Both the position numbers and the translations under genes were made by a program. A stretch of DNA of 64,000 bases from MGIIb-O1 sp002457595 (GTDB lineage: Archaea > Thermoplasmatota > Poseidoniia > Poseidoniales > Thalassarchaeaceae), in NCBI GenBank assembly GCA_045568115.1, contig JBJLBO010000001.1:372001-436000 (forward strand), given 5' to 3'. The stretch's first letter is position 1; each line of letters opens with the position of its first letter. Shown piece after piece: positions 7,797 through 16,330 of this stretch. The notes under the pieces are model-generated. The model ran no database searches. It was not told the origin of the DNA and saw only the letters and a list, made by a program, of their open reading frames with translations.

Positions 7797-8750
7797 TTAG
7801 GCTCGACGAATGGAGTCAATGAATCTGTGAGCCCCGCTGGCCACATCTATGACCTCTGATTGAACAGAAAATCGACCATCTGAGAGTTCTTCAACGCCAA
7901 ATGTCCTACCAGGACAAACGCCTGTTCCGATAAACATCGAATCATCACTAGAACACAATTCATCTCGATCCCATAGTCGGTCTACATCTCCATCAATCAT
8001 TTGTTCGGCACGCTCACGATGACCTTCATTCTTGAAGACTAATCGGCCTTCAAATGGAGCCCCTAGTCCTCTAAGAGCAGTTGCGGTAATGACACCTTCT
8101 GGAGCTGCCCCTATACCCATCAGCATATCGATTTCTGACTTTGGATCTGCTGCATTTAGAGCCGCAGATACATCTCCGTCTCCAATCAAAACTACATTTA
8201 CATCATGAGCATTGAGTTCAGAAATTAGAGTCTCGTGACGGGGTCTATCCATTACAACAATATTGAGTTCTGATTGTTTCTTATCTAATGCTGAAGCGGC
8301 AGCCTCTACATTGTATGAAGTGGAAGCATCTAGGCTAATCACGCCATTAAGTTCGGCTGGCCCTGCAATTTTGTTCATATAACAATCAGGTGCATGCAAT
8401 AGAGTCCCACGAGGAGCTGCTGCAAGGACTGCCATAGCATTTGGTAAATCCTTAGCCACGTGATTTGTACACTCAAGTGGATCTACGGCAATGTCAATCT
8501 GTAGAGCATTAGGGTCGCCCTGCATAGAGCCTAGCGGCTCGCCAATCCATAGCATTGGAGCGTCGTCGCGCTCTCCTTCACCTATAGCGACACGCCCATC
8601 GAATGGAACTTCATCGAACACCTTTCGCATGGCCTCGACCGCTGCTCCATCGGCGGCTTTTCCGTCTCCTTTACCACGCCACCATGAAGCGGCAATGGCC
8701 GCGGCCTCAGTTGCAGCAAGGAAGTGATTCTCCAAATCAATGGTGGCCAT
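7797..8750 (-). CDS. glpX: Class II fructose-1,6-bisphosphatase GlpX
   Basis: 317 residues, the normal GlpX length. It removes the 1-phosphate from fructose 1,6-bisphosphate in gluconeogenesis. It shows GEGERDDAP (57-65) and the metal-binding DPLECTN (90-96), a variant of the family's DP(I/L)(D/E)GT. Gly is replaced by Cys in the third position from the end, which is worth noting but within the motif. The C-terminal half has the GLGAP and SGVTDG-like substrate region (GTGVCPG near 275). It lies directly upstream of, and in the same direction as, the aldolase; moaC ends 26 bases beyond its start. Confidence 0.92.
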   Translation of the reverse strand: MATIDLENHFLAATEAAAIAASWWRGKGDGKAADGAAVEAMRKVFDEVPFDGRVAIGEGERDDAPMLWIGEPLGSMQGDPNALQIDIAVDPLECTNHVAKDLPNAMAVLAAAPRGTLLHAPDCYMNKIAGPAELNGVISLDASTSYNVEAAASALDKKQSELNIVVMDRPRHETLISELNAHDVNVVLIGDGDVSAALNAADPKSEIDMLMGIGAAPEGVITATALRGLGAPFEGRLVFKNEGHRERAEQMIDGDVDRLWDRDELCSSDDSMFIGTGVCPGRTFGVEELSDGRFSVQSEVIDVASGAHRFIDSIRRA

Positions 8751-8776
8751 TGAGCCGTGCGAGTAGCGTTAAGCAT

Positions 8777-9292
8777 TCAATCATGCGGGTCGCCCTTGCT
8801 CTTGCGCAGAACACGGACGTCCTCAATTACAGCATTAGGATACTGACCATTCTCGTCCTTTTCTATCGATTTTAGCATATCCCATGCACAAAGAAGTCCA
8901 GCATTTACGCCACAAAGAGATTCCATCTCAACACCTGTTGTCCAATGCGTCCGAACACTGACTGTACACCTGAGAGAATCATCCTCTACTTGCCAGTCAA
9001 CTGTGCAACCTTCAATTGGGATTGGGTGACAATGGGGCAACATTCTGGGAGTTTCCTTTACCGCTTGAATTGCTGCGACAGTAGATGCTTCTCTGACATC
9101 ACCCTTAGGAGATCTGCCATTAAGAACAAGATCTAAACTTGCAGGAGATAATCGTATCAAACCTGTTGCTACTGCTTCCCGAGCGACTACTTTCTTCGAA
9201 CCAATGTCGATAATTCCGTTGATTGAATCCTTCATCTGTAACCGCCTGTTACTTGGGGTGCATACCTCACTAATCAGAGGTGCGGAGGGCAT
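8777..9292 (-). CDS. moaC: Cyclic pyranopterin monophosphate synthase MoaC
   Basis: Second step of molybdopterin biosynthesis, converting the MoaA product to cPMP. Visible motifs are KKVVAREA, MLPHCHPIPIEG (active-site His/Cys region), GVEMESLCGVNAGLL and DMLKSIEK, all typical of MoaC. The full ORF gives 171 residues. Family members usually begin near the in-frame ATG at 9235 (152 residues, MKDSINGI), so the first 19 residues may not be translated. moaE lies 1.7 kb away on the same strand, which supports a working molybdenum-cofactor pathway. MoaA, MoaD and MoeA are not in the window. Confidence 0.93.
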   Translation of the reverse strand: MPSAPLISEVCTPSNRRLQMKDSINGIIDIGSKKVVAREAVATGLIRLSPASLDLVLNGRSPKGDVREASTVAAIQAVKETPRMLPHCHPIPIEGCTVDWQVEDDSLRCTVSVRTHWTTGVEMESLCGVNAGLLCAWDMLKSIEKDENGQYPNAVIEDVRVLRKSKGDPHD

Positions 9293-9328
9293 CCATTGTG
9301 TAAAATACCAGAATAGTTACTGACATTT

Positions 9329-9598
9329 GTGTCAGAAGCGTTTCAGAAGAAGGCAACGCCGGGTGAGATTCCCGAATTAAAATCCGGGGTTGAGCATGAT
9401 AGGCCCACTTCTGAAACAGCTAAACTGAGTGTAATCGACGACTTATGTGTAGGTTGCTCTTATTGTCTAATGACATGCAAAGACAATGCTCTAATTGTCG
9501 AGGGGGTTTGTGTGGTGATTGAGGATAATTGTACAGATTGCCTTCGTTGTCTTCTATGGTGCCCAACGGGTGCATTAGTGTATTCGGAGGAGAAATAA
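9329..9598 (+). CDS. Two-cluster [4Fe-4S] ferredoxin-like protein
   Basis: 89 residues starting at GTG. Two complete CxxCxxCxxxC motifs, C40/C43/C46/C50 and C68/C71/C74/C78, predict two [4Fe-4S] clusters in an 8-Fe ferredoxin fold. The first 35 residues are a polar extension. The stop overlaps the ATG of the next gene (TAATG), so the two are translationally coupled, and this protein is probably the electron partner of that flavoprotein. It has the size and direct linkage of a dedicated donor rather than a general ferredoxin. Confidence 0.88.
   Translation: MSEAFQKKATPGEIPELKSGVEHDRPTSETAKLSVIDDLCVGCSYCLMTCKDNALIVEGVCVVIEDNCTDCLRCLLWCPTGALVYSEEK
9586..9590 (+). promoter_or_regulatory. Ribosome-binding site for the oxidoreductase at 9598
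   Basis: GGAGG inside the end of the ferredoxin gene, seven bases before ATG 9598. It selects that start over an in-frame upstream ATG at 9529. Confidence 0.65.
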
Positions 9599-10923
9599 TG
9601 GAGCAACAAAAAGCATTGATAATTGGTGCGGGAATTGGTGGACTATTATCTGCAGCAAAATTAGCTCAGAGGAAAAATATGGAGGTAGAAGTTCTCGAGC
9701 GGATGTCATTCGCAGGTGGTAGATTCACTCAGCACGAACATGATGGATATCAAATCCCAACAGGTGCAGTTCACATGATTCCACATGGTAGGAAAGGACC
9801 TTTTGCAAATCTAATACTAGGAAAAAAGAATAGAGGGGGGCTCGACTTAGGAAAACAAGGAGTCGAGTTACTTCCGACTAGTCATTTTGCATGCCAAATT
9901 AAGAATGGCGAATTTCGATCTGCAAAATCTAAGTTTGGAATTTTGCCATGGTTCTCGAAAAAAGATAGTATAAATTTAATCCATGTACTTTCTAAGCGTG
10001 CAAATGAGCCTTGGATTAATGAGAAAGAAGATGGAAGAACCTGGTTAAAACGCTACTTAAGTGAAGAATTCATTGATTTTCTGGAATCTTTCTCTAATTT
10101 TGCTATTAGTTTGAAATTCGATCAGATGCCTGCTTCAACTGTAGTCAAAATACTACAAAATTCATTCTGGTCAGATAGGCCAAGCATACCCAAGGGAGGA
10201 TGCAAGGGAATCATCGATGGGCTACGAAAAGATCTTCGAGAAAATGGAGCTAAGGTCAAACTAAGTCAAGAAATCACTGACATCTTACCTGGATCTTCAG
10301 AAGAAGAAACAAAGCATAACCGATTCTGTGTGGGAGTACGTCGAAGAGGACGTGAAGAAAAAACTTGGATTGGAACTGATTCCATAATTCACAATGGAGG
10401 ACATCAAAATCTCTTAAAAGTACTATCTAACGATTTTGAAATTTCAACAAATATAAAAAATCAAATTCGAAATACACAAGCGGTAGGAGGCATAGGATTT
10501 TGCTTCGCTCTAGATGAAAAAATACCTGTTAGAAGTAGTGGAGTAACTATGCTTCCTGATTTAGAAAGAGTTGGGGGGTATGTCATTCCCACCTTTACTG
10601 AGCCTAGTCTCGCACCAGAGGGTAAACATCTGATGATTACACATCAGTTTGTTCCCGATGCATCGATAAAATCAGAAATAAACAAAGGAAGAGACGAATT
10701 GTATGAAGCAATTCCCTGGCTTTCTGATTATGGAAAGGAAATTTGTGTACACAGCTACCATAGGAATTGGCCTTGCAATAGGGCACCACAGGGTGCTGAA
10801 CTACCGATGGATGTGGGGATCGAAGGAATTCGATTAGTTGGAGATGGTGTAAAAGGACACGGATGGATGATGGTTGAAGGTATTGCCTCAAATATTCCAT
10901 CAGTCGTGAATCAGATAAGATGA
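9598..10923 (+). CDS. FAD-dependent phytoene-desaturase/isomerase-like oxidoreductase
   Basis: 441 residues from the coupled start. The N-terminal dinucleotide fold has GAGIGGLLSAAKLA at about 9-22, followed by the conserved E near residue 34 and the GGRF motif of the CrtI/amine-oxidase superfamily. A C-terminal FAD segment (GVKGHGWMMVEGI) is also typical. Substrate cannot be read from the sequence: carotenoid desaturation or isomerisation, or reduction of isoprenoid lipids, are candidates. The coupled ferredoxin argues for a reductive or ferredoxin-linked reaction. The translated ORF extends 23 codons further upstream, but the ribosome-binding site favours this start. Confidence 0.8.
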   Translation: MEQQKALIIGAGIGGLLSAAKLAQRKNMEVEVLERMSFAGGRFTQHEHDGYQIPTGAVHMIPHGRKGPFANLILGKKNRGGLDLGKQGVELLPTSHFACQIKNGEFRSAKSKFGILPWFSKKDSINLIHVLSKRANEPWINEKEDGRTWLKRYLSEEFIDFLESFSNFAISLKFDQMPASTVVKILQNSFWSDRPSIPKGGCKGIIDGLRKDLRENGAKVKLSQEITDILPGSSEEETKHNRFCVGVRRRGREEKTWIGTDSIIHNGGHQNLLKVLSNDFEISTNIKNQIRNTQAVGGIGFCFALDEKIPVRSSGVTMLPDLERVGGYVIPTFTEPSLAPEGKHLMITHQFVPDASIKSEINKGRDELYEAIPWLSDYGKEICVHSYHRNWPCNRAPQGAELPMDVGIEGIRLVGDGVKGHGWMMVEGIASNIPSVVNQIR

Positions 10924-10941
10924 ATCTAATCTGAATGAGAA

Positions 10942-11385
10942 TCACCCTAAACCGGCTTTCCAGAATTCACCGTCCTCTCTGACCTCTTTTTTCCACAACG
11001 GCGCTTGCACTTTCAATTCAGAAATTAGCCAGGAGCAAGCTTTGAATCCCTCATCTCGATGTTTACTTGAAACATGAATGCAAACAATTGGTTCTTTGGG
11101 TTCAACCACTCCGGTCCTATGTGCTATAACAACAAAATTTACAGAGAATCTGTCCAATGCTTGAGTCGAAATATCATGAAGTACTGAGGTTAATTTTTCT
11201 TGCCAAGCATCAAATTCTAACCTTTTTACTTCTGCTCCATCGGCTTCTCCTCTAGTTAAACCAACAAAGGATACTATGCATCCACTCCCATCAGTCTCAA
11301 CTAACTCACGCAATGCTTCTACATCCAAGTTCTGAGGTTCTACTCGGACAATCACACCAGACACGCCTATGTCAACCCTCATCAT
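10942..11385 (-). CDS. moaE: Molybdopterin synthase catalytic subunit MoaE
   Basis: 147 residues. It transfers sulfur from MoaD thiocarboxylate to cPMP. Family motifs seen: IVSFVGLTRG, IAHRTGVVEPKEPIV, SSKHRDEGFKACSWLI, and the active-site lysine segment KVQAPLWKKE near the C-terminus. It converges on the flavoprotein gene and is divergent from the reductase-like gene at 11445. The MoaD partner, usually about 80 residues, is not in the window. Confidence 0.93.
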   Translation of the reverse strand: MMRVDIGVSGVIVRVEPQNLDVEALRELVETDGSGCIVSFVGLTRGEADGAEVKRLEFDAWQEKLTSVLHDISTQALDRFSVNFVVIAHRTGVVEPKEPIVCIHVSSKHRDEGFKACSWLISELKVQAPLWKKEVREDGEFWKAGLG

Positions 11386-11444
11386 CGCTTCAATGTCCTA
11401 CAATTAATAGAAACCCTTCAAGCCTGATCACTTCTGGGATAATC

Positions 11445-12668
11445 ATGACCCGCCGTATCGACATCTTAGGCGCGGGTCTTTCAGGACTCTCAGCAGCAAC
11501 GATTCTAGCAAAAGAAGGATATGATGTTCATGTTCATGAGATTCGAAAGGATTCAGGTGCTCGCTTTGATGGAGATTTCCAAGGATTAGAGAATTGGACT
11601 AGCGACACGGACTTCTTCGATGAAATGCGTGATTGGGGACTTAATCCAGATCAATTCAAATCCAATGATTTTGATATCATTGACCTAGTTCACCCGGACG
11701 ATGAGATAACTAATCCAAAAACAGACGGGGTTGCTTTCCGTGTAGTTGAACGAGGAACTGATGAGCATTGCATTGACCAAGGATTCAAGCGCATGGCTCA
11801 AGATGCCGGAGCGACTATTCACTATGAAACTAGGAAGTCTCCAGATGAATGTGACATTATTGCAGCAGGCCCTAAGGACTCTAGTGCAATTGCGTTCGGA
11901 GAAATTTTTCACACTGATCATCCAAATCACGTCACATTCCAACTGAATGATAAACTCGCACCAGGAGCATATTCGTATCTAATAATCATTGATGGAATTG
12001 GTTTGATTTGCACTTGCCTTTGGCGACAACAGAAGAAATCTGCACGATATCTGAACGAAACAATTGCATGGTATGAAGAACACTATGAATTGAATAGAAT
12101 TCCTATCAAAAGAGTAGGGGGTAAAGGTGATTTTTCAATTCCTGACAAATATATCCACGATGGCCGATATTACGTTGGAGAGGCTGGCGGACTACAGGAT
12201 TTCATGTGGGGATTCGGAATGCGATATGCAATAACTAGTGGAGTGATGGCGGCTCATTCCATAACTGGAAAAGAAGATTATGAAAAACAAATCAGAAGAA
12301 AACTAGTCCCTCTAGTCCGAGTGAGCGCAATCAACCGCTTTCTATTGAATCGGGTAGGGAATCGTGGGTTCAAGATGATTGCAAACTATTGGATGAAAGA
12401 TCAAGAGCGGAAGGGTGATGGATTAAAATTCATGAAGTGGATCTACCAACCTGGAATATTTCGTCGTTCATTATGGCCTATAGTGAAATTAGGAATGTTA
12501 CGGCGAAAGAGACTGCTAGATGGACGAATGGTATCTAGAATGCCATTCCGAAAATCCTTATCCCGTGACAATTGGGAACCAAGTTCTAGAGCACACGAGA
12601 TTGCTCAAGAATGGCGTTTGATGCAACGTCGCGGCGGTGCTGTTTCTTTTACTGAATCTGATGCTTGA
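11445..12668 (+). CDS. FAD-dependent reductase, geranylgeranyl-reductase-like
   Basis: 407 residues from the ATG at 11445. The N-terminal FAD motif is ILGAGLSGLSAATILA (7-22), then a conserved DFQGLENW segment and a late FAD/active-site motif GGLQDFMWGFGMRYA, which is characteristic of the geranylgeranyl reductase family (PxxWGxG-type loop). In archaea this family saturates the isoprenoid chains of membrane lipids, using reduced ferredoxin or F420H2. The C-terminal 110 residues are very basic and may contact membrane. Nearby ferredoxin and CrtI-like genes fit isoprenoid redox chemistry. The exact substrate is inference. ORF extends upstream to 11313 but that would overlap moaE. Confidence 0.75.
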   Translation: MTRRIDILGAGLSGLSAATILAKEGYDVHVHEIRKDSGARFDGDFQGLENWTSDTDFFDEMRDWGLNPDQFKSNDFDIIDLVHPDDEITNPKTDGVAFRVVERGTDEHCIDQGFKRMAQDAGATIHYETRKSPDECDIIAAGPKDSSAIAFGEIFHTDHPNHVTFQLNDKLAPGAYSYLIIIDGIGLICTCLWRQQKKSARYLNETIAWYEEHYELNRIPIKRVGGKGDFSIPDKYIHDGRYYVGEAGGLQDFMWGFGMRYAITSGVMAAHSITGKEDYEKQIRRKLVPLVRVSAINRFLLNRVGNRGFKMIANYWMKDQERKGDGLKFMKWIYQPGIFRRSLWPIVKLGMLRRKRLLDGRMVSRMPFRKSLSRDNWEPSSRAHEIAQEWRLMQRRGGAVSFTESDA

Positions 12669-12720
12669 GGCTAATTTCACTCTCCGAGTGATTGATAATG
12701 CGGCTTTCACTGGCAACACC

Positions 12721-13581
12721 ATGACATCATGGCCGACCTTGGAGCCTATGCCGAACAAATTAGTGAACTATGGAGTTACTGAAAATGGAATCGCGATTAT
12801 CGAACTTATTTCCGATACTGATGGAAAACCACTAGAAGAAGGAAGAACCTCCGTAAATACCTACACTCGTGAAATGTGGGAAGATATCGATCAGGCAATA
12901 CTCAATGCGAGGTTTGATGGAGAGGTCTCAGTGATTTTACTAACTGGACATGGCGGAAAATTCTTTTCAGCAGGAGCTAGTATAAATTATCTAAATACAC
13001 TTTCTCCAAGATACAAATACTTCTTTTGCTTACACGCTAACGAAACTCTATCTCGGCTTGAACAAACCCCTAAACTAGTAATTGCTGCACTAAATGGGCA
13101 TACTGTAGGAGGAGGACTTGAGATTGCTATGGCAGCTGATATTAGAATCGCGCACAAAGGCAACTTCCAAATTGGATTGCCTGAAGTATCTCTGGGTGTA
13201 TTAGCAGGTACTGGAGGAACTGCTCGTCTAGCACGACTCGTAGGGAAAGCAAGAGCTATGGAGATTATGGTTACGGGCCGAAAATTTTCATTTGAAGAGG
13301 CTAAAGAGATGGATCTGATTCATGATATCTATGATAGTGTAAGTTTGGATGAATTCAGAATGGACATTATTGACTATGCGGGGCAATTCACTCTGCCACT
13401 TGCAGCTGCTAAAGCAATTGGAAACATTAAGCGAAGTGTACAAAGTGGTATCGAAATACCATTAGAATACCATCTTGCTTTAGAGCGAGAGTTACAATCA
13501 GATTTATTCCAATCTGAGGATGCTAAAGAGGGGATTGCATCATATGTTGAACGTCGTACACCACGATTCAAGGGTAAGTGA
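12721..13581 (+). CDS. Enoyl-CoA hydratase/isomerase (crotonase) family protein
   Basis: 286 residues from ATG 12721. Crotonase oxyanion-hole residues lie in FFSAGASIN (81-89) and NGHTVGGGLE (125-134). Both catalytic glutamates of the hydratases are present, E134 in GGGLEIAMAAD and E155 in LPEVSLGV, so hydration of an enoyl-CoA is likely. It lacks a fused 3-hydroxyacyl-CoA dehydrogenase domain. The residues before the first conserved strand are unusually long. It is the first of three crotonases in the window, suggesting active fatty-acid or amino-acid degradation. Start upstream at 12637 would overlap the previous gene. Confidence 0.88.
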   Translation: MTSWPTLEPMPNKLVNYGVTENGIAIIELISDTDGKPLEEGRTSVNTYTREMWEDIDQAILNARFDGEVSVILLTGHGGKFFSAGASINYLNTLSPRYKYFFCLHANETLSRLEQTPKLVIAALNGHTVGGGLEIAMAADIRIAHKGNFQIGLPEVSLGVLAGTGGTARLARLVGKARAMEIMVTGRKFSFEEAKEMDLIHDIYDSVSLDEFRMDIIDYAGQFTLPLAAAKAIGNIKRSVQSGIEIPLEYHLALERELQSDLFQSEDAKEGIASYVERRTPRFKGK

Positions 13582-13726
13582 ATAATCTAATTATTGGAAT
13601 CAAACAAGCGTTTGAACATAAATGAATTTCCCGAAATTAGGCGTTTCATCTAATCATCAACAACTTGCAAAATCATAATTGATTGTAGGTTTACTTGAAG
13701 TACCAGTGGCGTCGCACATTCAAATA

Positions 13727-13918
13727 ATGGCAACAGGCACAGTAAAATGGTTCAATCAAACAAAGGGCTTCGGCTTCATCGAACAGGAAGAGGGAGACGA
13801 CCTCTTCGTTCACAAATCCCAAGTTGAAGGGAACATTCGAGACGGAGATTCCGTTGAGTTTGAAGTTGGCGAGGGACCTAAGGGGCCTAACGCAGTCAAC
13901 GTTCGAAAAACCGAATGA
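13727..13918 (+). CDS. cspA: Cold-shock protein, CspA family
   Basis: 63 residues, a single cold-shock OB-fold. RNP1 (KGFGFIE) and RNP2 (DLFVH) are intact, with GTVKWFN at the start. Family role: single-stranded nucleic-acid chaperone that melts RNA structure, mainly in the cold. The ATG at 13727 is chosen because the family begins at M-x-x-G-x-VKWF; the reading frame runs upstream for 16 more codons. It stands alone, with a 145-base gap before it. Csp proteins are bacterial in origin and patchy in archaea, mostly in mesophiles and psychrophiles. Confidence 0.93.
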   Translation: MATGTVKWFNQTKGFGFIEQEEGDDLFVHKSQVEGNIRDGDSVEFEVGEGPKGPNAVNVRKTE

Positions 13919-14006
13919 TTTCTCTTTCACACCCAAATCAATGGGTACCCATCCGACTATATCAAACGAAACAAGGTGTAAATAGTCAGATTATCCAGAA
14001 TTGACT

Positions 14007-14489
14007 ATGAGGCTTCTCCCAGTAATCGCCATACTTGTCTTGGCAGTACTCACCACTGGTACGATAGAGGAGCAAGCCCTCTCCCAGGAGGAGGTCGTCG
14101 TCACTGTAGATAGTACCAACTTGCGCTTCTCGCCCGAATCAGTAACCATAACTGAGGGGGATTCGATCCGATTCTTCTGGAGCGGGGAGCTTCTGGCCCA
14201 CAATGCGGTAGCTTATGACGGTCTGTTCGACTCGGGGGATGCATCGAGGAATGTGGATTACTCGTTCAAGTTCGAAGTCGGTACCAACGGGACTCACGAG
14301 TATCTCTGTGAGCCTCATGAAGAGTTCGGCATGACTGGGACCGTAGTCGTAGAGCCTCTCACTATAGTGGAGGAAGAAAGCCCCGATGAAGATGGAGGGT
14401 CACAGTCCCTGCCCGCCGCAGGATTACTAGGCACTGCCACGATGGTCTTTGGAGCAGCGATATATCCCAATAAAGAGACTACCCTCTGA
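14007..14489 (+). CDS. Membrane-anchored cupredoxin (plastocyanin/halocyanin-like)
   Basis: 160 residues. An N-terminal signal peptide (hydrophobic 3-19) is followed by a cupredoxin domain with the type-1 copper ligands H65 (LLAHNAV), C101 and H104 (YLCEPH) and M109 (FGM). An acidic linker and a C-terminal hydrophobic segment (137-153) suggest membrane anchoring on the outer face. It would carry electrons in the respiratory chain or to a copper oxidase. Its codon use is visibly richer in G+C (TCG, GTC, AGG, CCC) than the genes either side. The frame could start at TTG 14001, but ATG 14007 gives a cleaner signal peptide. Confidence 0.88.
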   Translation: MRLLPVIAILVLAVLTTGTIEEQALSQEEVVVTVDSTNLRFSPESVTITEGDSIRFFWSGELLAHNAVAYDGLFDSGDASRNVDYSFKFEVGTNGTHEYLCEPHEEFGMTGTVVVEPLTIVEEESPDEDGGSQSLPAAGLLGTATMVFGAAIYPNKETTL

Positions 14490-14535
14490 GAACCCTATGG
14501 CCAGTGGGTGGGTCAGAGGGTACCCATACGGTTGA

Positions 14536-15372
14536 TTAGTTACCAACCCAATCCGCATCCTTACGTTCAAGAAACGCTTGCACTCCTATTTCTTTATCTT
14601 CGGTATCGAATAAAGCAACGAACTCTGAGCGCTCGGCTAAAATCCCCTCAGACATAGGAAGATCGAGAGCCGCCCGTACGGCCCGCTTTGCAACTTTGAT
14701 TGTGTAAGGGGATTTCCTAGCAATATTTTCAGCCATTTTCATTACACTGCCTTCGAGATCCTCAGGTTCGCAAATATCGTTGACAAGTCCAAGTCGTAAG
14801 GCATCTTCCGCGTTCACCATATTTCCAGTCATGACCATTTCCATAGCCTTGCCATAACCTAGAATATTTGCAAGGCGTTGAGTGCCCCCGCCTCCGGGAA
14901 TTAGTCCTAAATTAATCTCAGGAGTTCCAAACTTAGCACGATTACTGGCAATTCTAATATCACAGGAGAGGGCTAATTCAGTTCCACCTCCAAGAGCAAA
15001 TCCATCTACCATTGCAATAGTTGGTTTAGACATGTTCCAAACCTTTTCCCAAGCATTGTTCTCAAAGAAAGGTCTGACTTCGTCGGAGTTCTTTCCCACA
15101 AACTCAGAAATATCAGCTCCTGCGGCAAATGCAGCTGGTTTCTGCCTCTTTCCTTCAGATGCTGGCAGAGGCGCAGCGCCTCGAATAATCACAACTCTAA
15201 CCGAATCATCGGACTCTGCACGTGAGCATGCTTCCTTCAGAGCCACATGCGAATCCGCATTCAAGGCATTCAATTTTTCTGGACGATTCAGAGTCCAAAC
15301 TGAAATTACTCCTCCTGCTGGTTTGGAACCCTCTACAGGAATGTCCTCGATAAGTAGAACCTTCTCGCTCAT
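14536..15372 (-). CDS. Enoyl-CoA hydratase
   Basis: 278 residues, typical for the crotonase family. AGADISEF (84-91) and FALGGGTE (125-132) form the oxyanion hole. Both catalytic glutamates are present, E132 (GGGTELALSCD) and E152 (TPEINLGLIPG), and the GGGGTQRL loop and C-terminal FALFDTEDKEIGVQAF region are conserved. It hydrates trans-2-enoyl-CoA in beta-oxidation. An insertion of about 15 residues (PLPASEGKRQKPAAF) precedes the first oxyanion loop. The proline-rich membrane protein lies just upstream on the same strand. Confidence 0.92.
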   Translation of the reverse strand: MSEKVLLIEDIPVEGSKPAGGVISVWTLNRPEKLNALNADSHVALKEACSRAESDDSVRVVIIRGAAPLPASEGKRQKPAAFAAGADISEFVGKNSDEVRPFFENNAWEKVWNMSKPTIAMVDGFALGGGTELALSCDIRIASNRAKFGTPEINLGLIPGGGGTQRLANILGYGKAMEMVMTGNMVNAEDALRLGLVNDICEPEDLEGSVMKMAENIARKSPYTIKVAKRAVRAALDLPMSEGILAERSEFVALFDTEDKEIGVQAFLERKDADWVGN

Positions 15373-15405
15373 GAGCCGCCCAAGACCCCCCCTCGCTTGA
15401 AGATT

Positions 15406-16293
15406 TCACTGAGGTGGAGGTGGAGGTGGCGGAGGCATCCCTGGTGGTCCGGGAGGGGGTGGCAATTCTCCATTGGTAGGAATCGGTGGAGGTAAATTAG
15501 GTGGAATCGGCATCTCTGGAGAAATTTCCTCAACTTTGCTTGTTTCTACATTCAGTGGAATTTTGAGTTTGAGAATCCTATTTTCATCAATTCTAACATA
15601 TGAAACTCCTAGAGGGACGGATTCATCTGGATTTTCTGGTTCATTGATGACTTCAAGACCATGATCAGGGTTTGAGAGTGTTTTTCCAAGATCTTCTCCA
15701 TCTTCGAGTTCAGTCCACATTCTGACTTTCGCTGCCCGTCTCTCAGCAAGTTCCATTCTTCGCCTTCTTTGAATTCGTTCTCTTATTTCCGATCTCTTTT
15801 CACGTCGTTCTTTGACAAAAGATTCGACCTCTGCTTCCATCTCAGTCTGTGCGTCCCTATCTATGACGAGACGTTTTGCTACATTCCCCCCTTCTTCCAT
15901 AATTGCAGGTGCAGGAATGCCCGTCGGAGGCATTGGCATTGGAGGTGGCATTGGGCTTCCTGGAGGTGGCATTGGCGTTGGAGACGTAGGTACTGCTGGT
16001 GCTGCCACCTTACCTCTGCTTCGTTTGATTGATTCATCATTTTGTTCAGTAACGGTTTCTGTTTCAATTATAGGAGTAGCAATCTCCTCTTCAATTTCTT
16101 CAGTCACTTTCGGTATTTTGGTTACATTAGGAATAGGTTTTCTTCCTGAATATACAAATACAGCCAATAGAGCCAGGAGAACTACTCCTGAAGCGACTCT
16201 CATGCCTATTTCCATCTCGCCTTGGAGTACGAGATATAGAGGAGTTCCCAACAAAATAAGTATGGCCATGAATAGCCGACTGTACGAGACCAA
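15406..16293 (-). CDS. Proline-rich membrane protein, unknown function
   Basis: 295 residues, not recognised. Two hydrophobic segments at about 5-25 and 30-48 anchor the N-terminus. Next comes an acidic stretch, a proline block around 100-130 with repeated MPPP, and a strongly charged, probably coiled-coil region at about 150-195 (runs of E and R). The last 40 residues are another proline tract ending in eight consecutive prolines plus Q. Such tracts usually serve as flexible linkers or protein-binding ligands. It lies between the crotonase and rdgB on the same strand. Confidence 0.7.
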   Translation of the reverse strand: MVSYSRLFMAILILLGTPLYLVLQGEMEIGMRVASGVVLLALLAVFVYSGRKPIPNVTKIPKVTEEIEEEIATPIIETETVTEQNDESIKRSRGKVAAPAVPTSPTPMPPPGSPMPPPMPMPPTGIPAPAIMEEGGNVAKRLVIDRDAQTEMEAEVESFVKERREKRSEIRERIQRRRRMELAERRAAKVRMWTELEDGEDLGKTLSNPDHGLEVINEPENPDESVPLGVSYVRIDENRILKLKIPLNVETSKVEEISPEMPIPPNLPPPIPTNGELPPPPGPPGMPPPPPPPPQ

Positions 16294-16330
16294 CCATCTC
16301 CCCCCGCTCTATACGAAACGTTTCCTCACT

